DNA of 15,803 bases from Bacillota bacterium (GTDB lineage Bacteria; Bacillota; Clostridia; Lachnospirales; Lachnospiraceae): assembly GCA_017861355.1 (NCBI GenBank), contig JAGFXQ010000087.1:1-15803 (forward strand), given 5' to 3'. This document shows, in pieces, positions 8,116-14,063 of this stretch. Numbering within the stretch: the stretch's first letter is position 1; the number at the start of each line of letters is the position of its first letter. A program made the position numbers and the translations under genes. The notes beneath the pieces were generated by a model. The model had not been told where the DNA came from. It made no database searches and worked only from the letters and a program-made list of their open reading frames with translations.

Positions 8116-8391
8116 TTATTTTCTGGTTGCCATCATCTTACGAATCATTTCAAATTGCTGCTTTTCTTTTGGGGTCATATTCTTAGTCAGAATATCAATC
8201 ATTAAATCACTTTCATCCTTTGTAAAGGTAAGATTCTGCTCCTGAAGCCGTTTGTTCGTAGTCATCAATAAGGGCAACAGTTTATCCATTGGTTTCCCTT
8301 CCGATTCCTTCATTAATTCTAAAAGTATAGCAAGCTTTTTAGGGTCAACATTGTTCAACTTAGGGTTATTGGTCCAAGACGTATCAGCCAT
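8116..8391 (-). CDS. Conserved-looking small protein of unknown function (second of a pair)
   Basis: This encodes a 91-residue soluble, lysine- and methionine-rich protein that I do not recognise. It appears wholly helical, with no signal peptide or membrane segment. The start ATG at 8391 is chosen because AAGGAG lies seven bases upstream; methionine codons further upstream have no ribosome site. The start overlaps the stop of the preceding minus-strand gene by eight bases, so the two are translationally coupled. Its C-terminus (residues 68-87) reads L-T-K-N-M-T-P-K-E-K-Q-Q-F-E-M-I-R-K-M-M, which closely resembles residues 182-202 of the upstream partner (K-N-M-M-P-P-E-Q-Q-x-x-F-E-N-L-R-M-L-L). 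This suggests a shared interaction or packing motif. No cysteines or catalytic-looking motifs are seen. It ends eight bases from the bidirectional terminator. Confidence 0.75.
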   Translation of the reverse strand: MADTSWTNNPKLNNVDPKKLAILLELMKESEGKPMDKLLPLLMTTNKRLQEQNLTFTKDESDLMIDILTKNMTPKEKQQFEMIRKMMATRK

Positions 8392-9055
8392 GATCATGCT
8401 CCTTACTATCATCAGATTTGCTATTATTATCATATGACATCGTATTTAAAAGCATTCTTAGGTTTTCAAAGGTGCCCTGTTGCTCCGGAGGCATCATGTT
8501 CTTTAGCATCTCGAACATGGGATTATTATTCGTAAAGTTATTTTCATTACTCTGAGTATTACTTTGCGTGTCCTGCGAAGCAGTATCCTCGGTTTTTGAG
8601 TCTTCAGATTTCGTTTCCTCGGAGCTGCTCCCCCGAAAGATGGAGTCAAAATTGAAGCCGGTAAAATTCCCTGTGACTGTATCCGTATCATCCTGACTAC
8701 TGTCGTCAGTGAAATCAAAACCACCGAATCCCTGCATGGTTTTCATTGTGTTCATTAGATTGTTGTACATCTCAAACATTCTTTTCATGTTAAATATATT
8801 AAGAATGCGGTCTATGATAGCCCGCTCCTTATTATCACACATAGGACGAATTCCGTTTAACAGACCTTCCACATCGATACTACTATTCTCGTAGCCACAG
8901 GCAACCATACTATTGCGGCCGGACAAGGTGTTCAGGCTACCCATCAGATCCAGTGCCTTCGTATAGAAGTCCATCTGAATTCTGGTCGCAGAACTAAAGA
9001 AGGGCAAAGCGGCTTTCATTATCTCAGCGGTGTGTGAATAGTTCAGGTTTGCCAT
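8384..9055 (-). CDS. Uncharacterised protein with acidic low-complexity linker (first of a pair)
   Basis: This encodes a 223-residue soluble protein that I do not recognise. Three regions are visible: a helical N-terminal domain (about 1-108; H-T-A-E-I-M-K-A-A-L-P-F-F near residue 8, methionine-rich at 88-108); a low-complexity Ser/Thr/Asp/Glu/Gln/Asn linker (about 116-178) containing two Phe/Gly-rich units, GFGGFDF (109-115) and NFTGFNF (130-136); and a short C-terminal helix with the motif M-P-P-E-Q-Q-x-x-F-E-x-L-R (188-200) also found in the downstream protein. The chain ends in a charged His/Asp tail. There is no signal peptide. The ATG at 9055 has AGGAG five bases upstream. Two cysteines (53, 73) are in the N-terminal domain. 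The layout suggests a structural or scaffold role in the cytoplasm, possibly sporulation-linked, but nothing in the sequence proves a function. Confidence 0.75.
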   Translation of the reverse strand: MANLNYSHTAEIMKAALPFFSSATRIQMDFYTKALDLMGSLNTLSGRNSMVACGYENSSIDVEGLLNGIRPMCDNKERAIIDRILNIFNMKRMFEMYNNLMNTMKTMQGFGGFDFTDDSSQDDTDTVTGNFTGFNFDSIFRGSSSEETKSEDSKTEDTASQDTQSNTQSNENNFTNNNPMFEMLKNMMPPEQQGTFENLRMLLNTMSYDNNSKSDDSKEHDHG

Positions 9056-9157
9056 AGCTTCTCCTATTATAAATACTCAATACAGTATATTCAGGGAACC
9101 ACGAAAAATGCACTTAACTGTCTGAGGTTATTATCATCGAGAGGGAAGGACGCAATT

Positions 9158-9187
9158 AAAAAGGCTACTCCGAGAACAGGAGCAGCC
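9158..9187 (-). terminator. luxS: Rho-independent terminator of luxS
   Basis: Read on the - strand, a 9-bp stem (9179-9187 with 9163-9171, one GU pair) with a seven-base loop is followed directly by TTTTT (9158-9162). It lies 19 bases after the luxS stop and separates luxS from the downstream minus-strand gene pair. Confidence 0.9.
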
Positions 9188-9205
9188 CAAAATATCATAA
9201 TTCAT

Positions 9206-9685
9206 TTAGTTTGGATAGATCAGGTTGTCATCGGTTGCCTGGTAAAGTACTTCATCCAGATAACCCATTGCATAATGCTTAGCCATATCCAGGTTCATGT
9301 CGGAATAATTGCCGCAGTTTTCCGGAGTAGCACCCGGAATCTCTCCGGTGAAGTCACGGATGAATTCATAGGTTTCGATGAGGAGGGGTAGAATCTCCTG
9401 TGAGGTATAGTCCCCGCCTAATAATAAGTAGAAACCGGTACGGCAGCCCATGGGACCGAAGTATACTACCTTGTCCGCATATACCGGATGATTGCGCAGA
9501 TAGGTTGCGGCTAGGTGTTCAATCGTATGCATCTCACCGGTCATCATCACCGGATCAAAATTCGGACGGGTCATGCGAATGTCGAAGGTGGTGATAGTTT
9601 CGTTGCCAATCTTATCTTTTCTGGACACATAAAAGCCTCGGAGTAATTTCATATGGTCAATGGTAAAGCTTGCGATTTGTTTCAT
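9206..9685 (-). CDS. luxS: S-ribosylhomocysteine lyase LuxS (AI-2 synthesis)
   Basis: LuxS cleaves S-ribosylhomocysteine to homocysteine and 4,5-dihydroxy-2,3-pentanedione, the precursor of the AI-2 signal, in the activated-methyl cycle. The protein is 159 residues, full length for the family. The metal site is intact: H53-T-I-E-H57 (HxxEH) and Cys124 in PENCGNYSDMN. The catalytic cysteine is Cys81 in FGPMGCRTGFY, and Glu56 is the expected general base. The N-terminal I-A-S-F-T-I-D-H and the R-x-T-x-P motif near residue 40 also fit. The start ATG has an AAGG-type ribosome site upstream. It is monocistronic: its own terminator follows, and the HAD gene upstream diverges. The usual partner for making the substrate (Pfs/MtnN nucleosidase) is not in the window. 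Confidence 0.97.
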   Translation of the reverse strand: MKQIASFTIDHMKLLRGFYVSRKDKIGNETITTFDIRMTRPNFDPVMMTGEMHTIEHLAATYLRNHPVYADKVVYFGPMGCRTGFYLLLGGDYTSQEILPLLIETYEFIRDFTGEIPGATPENCGNYSDMNLDMAKHYAMGYLDEVLYQATDDNLIYPN

Positions 9686-9761
9686 GGTTACCTTCTTTCT
9701 TTGCTATATGCAATAAAATACAGATTGAATTTATTAAGATGAAAATCAACTTTGTATCAAG

Positions 9762-9770
9762 ATTATATCA
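9762..9770 (-). promoter_or_regulatory. luxS: Putative luxS promoter (extended -10)
   Basis: Read on the - strand this is TGATATAAT, an extended -10 (TG-N-TATAAT) with a weak -35. It would give a leader of about 70 bases before the luxS ATG at 9685. Confidence 0.5.
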
Positions 9771-9798
9771 TGTAATAGAGATTTTGTGGATTCTGTTT

Positions 9799-9827
9799 TT
9801 GATAATATATTAATAAACAAATATAAT
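9799..9827 (+). promoter_or_regulatory. Strong plus-strand promoter P1
   Basis: TTGATA (9799-9804) and TATAAT (9822-9827) are separated by exactly 17 bases, close to the sigma-A consensus. Transcription would start near 9834, about 220 bases before the HAD gene, leaving a long untranslated leader or a small RNA. Confidence 0.6.
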
Positions 9828-9911
9828 ATATAGAAAATTCTCAAACCATATAGTATATTTGTGCTACATGCAACAGTGTAGTTACCTTAAAAAACAAGGG
9901 TTCAATATAGG

Positions 9912-9940
9912 TTGTAAGGATCGGTGTAATATGGTAAAAT
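9912..9940 (+). promoter_or_regulatory. Second plus-strand promoter P2
   Basis: TTGTAA (9912-9917), 17-base spacer, and an extended -10, TGG-TAAAAT (TG at 9932-9933, hexamer 9935-9940). Transcription would start near 9947, upstream of the small ORF at 9971 and the HAD gene at 10056. Confidence 0.5.
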
Positions 9941-9970
9941 AACATAATCTGATTTTTACCGGGACAGAGT

Positions 9971-10036
9971 ATGGAGTTCAGAAACAGCGTCAATGATTTT
10001 ACCGGTATTGAGATGAAATCTGTAAAGAAATATTAA
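9971..10036 (+). CDS. Possible 21-residue small ORF upstream of the HAD gene
   Basis: ATG to TAA encodes 21 residues beginning M-E-F-R-N-S-V and ending S-V-K-K-Y, located between promoter P2 and the HAD start, 19 bases before it. The only ribosome-site-like sequence is a weak GGGA about ten bases upstream. It could be a leader peptide or chance. I do not recognise it, and it is listed only because it lies alone on an apparently transcribed leader. Confidence 0.2.
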   Translation: MEFRNSVNDFTGIEMKSVKKY

Positions 10037-10055
10037 GGGACAAAGGTTAATAAAA

Positions 10056-10694
10056 ATGATAGATAGTATAATTTTTGATTTGGACGGAACCTTATGGGAT
10101 TCGACCAAGGAAGTGGCAATGGCTTTCAATCAGGTGCTGGTGGAACGACATCCGGAAGTGAAGGAAGTTGTGACTCCCGAACGATTGCAGGAATTGTTTG
10201 GATTACCATTGGATGATATTGCAGTGAAGCTTTATCAGAGCGTTCCCTGTGAGCATGCAATTCAAGTAATGAAGGAATGCTGTGATTATGAATGCGAATA
10301 TCTTGCGGAACATGGGGCCAGGTTATACGATAATTTGGAGCAGGTGTTGGAAGAATTATCAAAGAAACATAAGCTGTTCATCGTGAGCAATTGCCAGGAG
10401 GGATATATTCAATGCTTCTTTCAAGCATACCCACAGTTGGAGAGATATTTCCTGGATTATGAGTATCCGGGCCGATCCGGCAAGTTGAAAGCGGATAATA
10501 TCCGTCTAGTGATCGAGCGAAATGGTTTGAAGAATCCGATCTATGTCGGAGACACCCAGGGTGATGCAACTGCCTCCAAGGCAGCAGGCGTTCCTTTTAT
10601 CCTTGCCAGATATGGCTTTGGTGATGTGAAGGAGTATGAAGGAGTGATTGATACTCTTGCCGAACTGCCAAAATTCGTAGACAGTAAGCATTGA
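10056..10694 (+). CDS. HAD-superfamily phosphatase (phosphoglycolate phosphatase-like)
   Basis: This 212-residue cytosolic hydrolase of the haloacid dehalogenase superfamily probably removes phosphate from a small phosphorylated metabolite. Motif I is FDLDGTLWDS with nucleophile Asp8 and acid/base Asp10; motif II is IVSNCQ with Ser111; the motif III lysine is probably Lys143 or Lys145; motif IV is VGDTQGD with Asp166 and Asp170 for magnesium. The helical cap inserted between motifs I and II (about residues 15-85) matches the Gph/PGMB subgroup. The start has an AAAGG ribosome site ten bases upstream. The stop overlaps the -35 of the trpS promoter, and there is no terminator between the two genes, so some co-transcription is likely. 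Exact substrate (phosphoglycolate, sugar phosphate, nucleotide) cannot be told from sequence. Confidence 0.88.
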   Translation: MIDSIIFDLDGTLWDSTKEVAMAFNQVLVERHPEVKEVVTPERLQELFGLPLDDIAVKLYQSVPCEHAIQVMKECCDYECEYLAEHGARLYDNLEQVLEELSKKHKLFIVSNCQEGYIQCFFQAYPQLERYFLDYEYPGRSGKLKADNIRLVIERNGLKNPIYVGDTQGDATASKAAGVPFILARYGFGDVKEYEGVIDTLAELPKFVDSKH

Positions 10695-10719
10695 CATTTT
10701 CGATCATTCTTTATATATT
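10691..10719 (+). promoter_or_regulatory. trpS: trpS promoter
   Basis: A perfect -35 TTGACA (10691-10696) and -10 TATATT (10714-10719) with 17-base spacing. The -35 overlaps the HAD gene's stop codon. Downstream, a perfect 16-base palindrome (10739-10754) lies in the leader. The leader is too short for a T-box riboswitch. Confidence 0.75.
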
Positions 10720-10808
10720 GAAAGATATAGATTTGATTGATACTTGCAAGTATCTGACGAGAGAGCATCTTGTTAAGGGGCTTGACTAATGGATAGGAAG
10801 TGGATTAT

Positions 10809-11821
10809 ATGTTGGATGGTAAAAAATCGTTATTTAGCGGAATGCAGGCAACCGGTACACTTACCTTGGGTAATTATCTGGGAGCTCTAAGAAATTGGGT
10901 GGATTTTGAAGATGATTATGAGACCTTTTACTGCGTAGTTGATATGCATTCCATCACAGTTCGCCAGGATCCGGCTGAGCTAAGGAAGAGAGCACGAGCT
11001 CTATTGACTTTATATATAGCAGCAGGACTTAATCCGGAGAAGAATTGCATCTATTATCAATCCCATGTCAGTGCACATGCGGAACTGAGCTGGATATTAA
11101 ATTGTTTTACCTATATGGGTGAACTAAATCGAATGACCCAATTTAAGGATAAATCAGCAAAGCATGCAGATAATATCAATTCCGGCTTATATACTTACCC
11201 GGTATTGATGGCTGCAGACATTCTGTTATTCCAATCGGATATTGTACCGGTAGGTGTAGATCAGAAGCAGCATATCGAGATTACCCGTGATATTGCAGAA
11301 CGATTCAATAGTATCTATGGTGATGTATTCACGATTCCGGAGCCTTACTTAGGAAAGCAGGGAGCAAAGATAATGAGTCTCCAGGAGCCGGAGAAAAAGA
11401 TGTCTAAATCAGATGAGAATATGAATGCCAGCATCTATCTGATGGATGACTCGGATACGATTATTCGTAAGTTTAAGAGAGCAGTTACCGACTCGGATAA
11501 TACCATACGATATAGTGATATAGTGATGAGAAGCCCGGAATTAAGAACCTTATTGAGATATACAGCATTGCTACCGGTAAGACAGCAGCAGAAATCGAGA
11601 ATGAATTCATGGCTTCTGGCTATGGTGATTTTAAACTCGCTGTAGGTGAAGCAGTGGCCGGTATGTTGAAGCCAATTCAGGATGAATTCCATCGTCTCGA
11701 GAAAGATAAGGCTTATATCGACGGCATTATCAAAGCAAATGCAGAGAAAGCCAATTATTATGCAACGAAGACTCTTCGTAAAGTTCAGAAGAAAGTGGGT
11801 TTCCCGGAGAGAATAAGATAA
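10809..11821 (+). pseudogene. trpS: Tryptophanyl-tRNA synthetase, frameshifted by an 8-bp tandem duplication
   Basis: TrpS charges tRNA-Trp with tryptophan. The class I catalytic core is present: FSGMQATGTLTLGNYLGA with the HIGH-equivalent TLGN (residues 19-22), the D-M-H-S-I-T segment, the GVDQKQH tryptophan-site region, and KMSKS (197-201). The start is ATG 10809, eight bases after AGGAAG. At 11509-11524 the octamer GATATAGT is present twice in tandem. It shifts the frame after about residue 236, and the first frame stops at 11645 (278 residues). Deleting one copy joins R-Y-S-D to E-K-P-G-I-K-N-L-I-E-I-Y and restores a 334-residue protein of normal length ending at 11821, including the anticodon-binding helices. 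As written, the product loses that C-terminal part. Since TrpS is essential, a second trpS, a mixed population or a sequence error must be considered. Confidence 0.93.
11509..11524 (+). repeat. Tandem 8-bp duplication inside trpS
   Basis: GATATAGT occurs at 11509-11516 and again at 11517-11524, followed by GAT, giving 19 bases with period eight. One copy fits the trpS reading frame and two shift it, so this is the direct cause of the trpS break. Confidence 0.95.
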
Positions 11822-11848
11822 GTAGTTCGATATGGTATGAGCTTTCAT

Positions 11849-11898
11849 AAAATTGTTCGTTTCAGGGGGTGTTTGGCCTCTCTGGCTCGGACAATTTT
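11849..11898 (+). terminator. Probable trpS terminator
   Basis: An 11-bp stem (11849-11859 with 11888-11898, one GU) encloses a 28-base loop with a GGGG/CCTC-type inner pairing. The right arm ends in TTTT, which is part of the stem, and no further T-run follows. It sits 28 bases after the trpS stop. Confidence 0.5.
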
Positions 11899-11914
11899 CA
11901 TGTTCACTGTATTT

Positions 11915-11983
11915 GTTCAATCCCATTGAACTGATCGATCAATGTGTTGCTTGAAGAGTTAGAAGGATAGTTCCTGATATAGT
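11915..11983 (+). promoter_or_regulatory. Promoter/operator region of the 2-hydroxyacid dehydrogenase
   Basis: An extended -10, TGA-TATAGT (11975-11983), with a weak -35 lies 41 bases before the gene. Upstream are two dyads: GTTCAA-N5-TTGAAC (11915-11931) and the perfect palindrome TGATCGATCA (11932-11941). They are adjacent and could bind a repressor or activator. The first resembles a Rex site only loosely (spacing differs). Confidence 0.4.
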
Positions 11984-12024
11984 AGGATGAGACTAAGCTT
12001 GTTGTAATAGAAAGGATGTAGACC

Positions 12025-12984
12025 ATGAAAATTGTATTTCTTGAGACGGATACCCTGGGGGATGATGTGGATTTATCGATGTTCGATCGTTTGGGGGAAG
12101 TTATAAAATATCCCTGTTCCAAGCCGGAAGTGAATGCGCAGAGATGTAAGGAAGCAGATATTATCATCGTGAATAAGGTTCCGATGAATGAGGAGACACT
12201 GCACTTGGCTGAGCAGCTTAAACTAATCTGTATCACTGGTACCGGTACAAATATCGTAGACTTTAATTATACGAACGGGCGTAATATCACCGTAGCCAAT
12301 GTGAAGGGTTATTCAACCCAGTCGGTAGTGCAGCATACTTTTGCGTTATTTTTCTTCCTGTATGAGAAATTAAGTTATTATGATCGCTTTGTGAAAAGTG
12401 GAGATTACATCCGCTCCGATATCTTCAGTCATTTTATAGAGAAGTTTCATGAGATGGCAGGTAAGACCTGGGGAATCATCGGTCTTGGGGAGATAGGAAG
12501 AGGGGTTGCAGAGGTGGCATCAGCTTTTGGCTGTAACATAATCTATTATTCTACGAGCGGTAAAAACTCGAATCCATCCTATCATCAGGTTGATCTTGAT
12601 ACGTTACTGAAAGAGTCCGATATCCTATCCATCCATGCTCCACTGAATGATAAGACAAAGGACCTGATCAATGAGAGGGAACTTCGAATGATGAAGAAGA
12701 CAGCACTCTTACTGAATTTGGGAAGAGGTCCGATCGTGAACGAGGATGCTTTGGCGAAGGCTCTGAAGGAGGACTGGATCGGTGGTGCCGGTCTTGATGT
12801 TCTGACTATGGAGCCAATGGCGGCTACTAATCCGCTGATTGAGATTCAGGATAGCTCCAAGCTGATTATCACACCTCATATTGCCTGGGCAACCATAGAA
12901 GCAAGACAGAGAGTGACAGAAGAAGTATACCAGAATATTATTGCTTTCCGTGAAGGGAAAGAGAGAAATGTGGTTCGAGCATAG
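12025..12984 (+). CDS. D-2-hydroxyacid dehydrogenase (glycerate/hydroxypyruvate reductase-like)
   Basis: This is a 319-residue cytosolic NAD(P)-dependent oxidoreductase interconverting a 2-keto acid and its D-2-hydroxy acid. The nucleotide-binding Rossmann domain sits in the middle (about 100-285) with G153-L-G-E-I-G158; catalytic residues are Arg234 in NLGRGPIV, Glu263 in DVLTMEP and His285 in TPHIAWAT. The H-x-A-W-A-T-x-E-A-R pattern resembles the glycerate dehydrogenase/hydroxypyruvate reductase (HprA) group more than D-lactate or PGDH enzymes. No ACT domain is present, so it is not a long-form SerA. The ATG is preceded by AAAGGATG. It has its own promoter region and ends eight bases before the shared bidirectional terminator, facing the pot operon. 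D-lactate or 2-hydroxyisocaproate activity is possible. Confidence 0.88.
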   Translation: MKIVFLETDTLGDDVDLSMFDRLGEVIKYPCSKPEVNAQRCKEADIIIVNKVPMNEETLHLAEQLKLICITGTGTNIVDFNYTNGRNITVANVKGYSTQSVVQHTFALFFFLYEKLSYYDRFVKSGDYIRSDIFSHFIEKFHEMAGKTWGIIGLGEIGRGVAEVASAFGCNIIYYSTSGKNSNPSYHQVDLDTLLKESDILSIHAPLNDKTKDLINERELRMMKKTALLLNLGRGPIVNEDALAKALKEDWIGGAGLDVLTMEPMAATNPLIEIQDSSKLIITPHIAWATIEARQRVTEEVYQNIIAFREGKERNVVRA

Positions 12985-13986
12985 CATGAGTAAAAGGGCG
13001 TCGATGACACGACGCCCTTTTTGAACGGATTGTTCGGGGAAGGCGACCTTACTGTTCTTGATATCTTCATCTGTAATCATGTCCCTTGCAGCGGCATTCG
13101 GAGTGGAGTAGGTGATATATTCAAAGTTCTTAAGCGCAATCTTTGCATCGCACATATAATTAATGAACGCTTCGGCATTTTCTTTATTTCTGCAATTCTT
13201 AGGAATGACCCAGCCATCAATCCATACATTAGAGCCTTCATTTGGTACGACATATTCCAGATCCGGATTCTCTCTCTGAGTGAAGATCGCTTCACCGGAA
13301 TAGATTACACCAATGGCAGCTTCACCACCGATCATCTTATCGCGAACCTGATCCACAACATAAGCCTGAACTAAGGGGTATTGCTGCTTGAGCAGTTCTT
13401 TCGCTTCTTCAAGCTGAGATTCGTCAGTACTGTTTAAGTCATAGCCAAGATAGCTGAGAGCAATACCAAAAGCATCGCGGACACTATCAATCATCAGGAT
13501 ATTACCGGTGTATTTGTCATCGAAGATGGCTCCCCAGCTGTCGATAGGCCCATCCACCATGGTCTTGTTATAAAGGATTCCTAAGGTACCCCAGCAATAA
13601 GGGACACTGTATTTGTTCTCCGGATCAAAGCTTTTTGAACTTTCCAGATAAGCGGGATCGATATTCTTGATGTTGGGTACATTGTCATAGTTAATCTCAG
13701 CCAGGAGACCTTCATCCGACATTTTCTGAATCATATAGTCGGAAGGGCATACAACATCATATTGTACCGCACCTGCTTTGATCTTGGGATACATCTCTTC
13801 GTTTTGCTCGAACTCGTCATATACTACCTCAATTCCGGTCTCTTCCTCAAAAGAATCCAGAACATCAGGATCGATGTATTCACCCCAGTTATAGACATAG
13901 ACCTTATTCCCAGTGTCCTTGCTGCAGCCGGTCATAAGACCGAAAGCAATCGTAAACAGGGTTAGATAAAACAATATTTTCTTCAT
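12709..13986 (-). CDS. potD: Spermidine/putrescine-binding lipoprotein PotD, 3'-truncated
   Basis: This is the polyamine-binding component of the PotABCD importer, anchored outside the membrane. The start is ATG 13986 with AAGGAG eight bases upstream. The signal peptide ends in lipobox M-T-G-C (Cys21). The mature domain starts VYVYNWGEYIDPDVL, the PotD hallmark, and continues through FEEETGIEVVYDEF, YDVVCPSDYMI, IDGWVIPKNC and TYSTPNAAA. Homology stops at about residue 322 (KVAFPEQSV), where PotD proteins normally have about 30 more residues with an E-V-F-x-D-L and a C-terminal W-x-x-I/L-K. Instead the frame enters the terminator hairpin at Lys323-Gly324 (13020-13015) with no stop, and is open into antisense of the dehydrogenase gene to 12709. 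A transcript ended at the terminator would have no stop codon. Activity is doubtful. Confidence 0.85.
   Translation of the reverse strand: MKKILFYLTLFTIAFGLMTGCSKDTGNKVYVYNWGEYIDPDVLDSFEEETGIEVVYDEFEQNEEMYPKIKAGAVQYDVVCPSDYMIQKMSDEGLLAEINYDNVPNIKNIDPAYLESSKSFDPENKYSVPYCWGTLGILYNKTMVDGPIDSWGAIFDDKYTGNILMIDSVRDAFGIALSYLGYDLNSTDESQLEEAKELLKQQYPLVQAYVVDQVRDKMIGGEAAIGVIYSGEAIFTQRENPDLEYVVPNEGSNVWIDGWVIPKNCRNKENAEAFINYMCDAKIALKNFEYITYSTPNAAARDMITDEDIKNSKVAFPEQSVQKGRRVIDALLLMLCSNHISLFPFTESNNILVYFFCHSLSCFYGCPGNMRCDNQLGAILNLNQRISSRHWLHSQNIKTGTTDPVLLQSLRQSILVHDRTSSQIQ
12992..13022 (+). terminator. Bidirectional terminator between dehydrogenase and potD
   Basis: AAAAGGGCGTCG (12992-13003), six-base loop, and CGACGCCCTTTT (13010-13021) form a perfect 12-bp hairpin followed by T. 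On the - strand it ends in the mirror-image T-run. On the - strand it lies inside the potD reading frame. Confidence 0.93.
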
Positions 13987-14063
13987 TTCGTTCTTCTCCT
14001 TATTATTCAAGGGATTGGCTACCCTTCTGATTTCTTTTGTAATAACTTCAAGTGTTACTTTTA

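Larger units (their letters stand above)
9686..10055. promoter_or_regulatory. Divergent luxS / HAD intergenic region (370 bp)
   Basis: This is an AT-rich region with promoters on both strands (listed separately), a possible 21-codon ORF and short dyads. CTACA (9864-9868) and TGTAG (9877-9881) flank eight bases. GGTAAAA (9933-9939) can pair with TTTTACC at 9954-9960 or with the copy at 9997-10003. The two right-hand copies belong to a direct repeat, GATTTTTACCGG at 9951 and GATTTTACCGG at 9995. No known riboswitch class was recognised. Confidence 0.55.

Noticed and set aside
9061..9071. TATAAT on the minus strand just upstream of the 9055 gene as its promoter
   Set aside because: It directly abuts the AGGAG ribosome site, so a transcript from it would start inside or after that site.
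9864..9899. preQ1-like riboswitch (stem followed by an A-rich tail)
   Set aside because: A CTACA/TGTAG stem followed by AAAAAAC resembles it superficially, but the conserved loop and tail pairing of preQ1-I are not present and the downstream HAD gene is not a queuosine gene.
10800..10802. GTG at 10800 as the trpS start
   Set aside because: It overlaps the AGGAAG ribosome site; ATG 10809 has proper spacing and matches the family's N-terminus.
10695..10808. T-box riboswitch before trpS
   Set aside because: The leader from the promoter is only about 80 bases, has no T-box sequence (TGGNACCGCG) and no terminator/antiterminator pair.
11435..11926. 163-codon open frame on the minus strand opposite trpS
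   Set aside because: It lies over the clearly coding 3' part of trpS and its terminator, lacks a ribosome site and shows no recognisable domain.
12709..13009. The C-terminal ~105 codons of the long minus-strand frame that continues potD
   Set aside because: This part is antisense to the conserved core of the 2-hydroxyacid dehydrogenase and lies beyond a strong terminator. It has no PotD-like sequence, so it is a consequence of the missing stop codon rather than a real domain.
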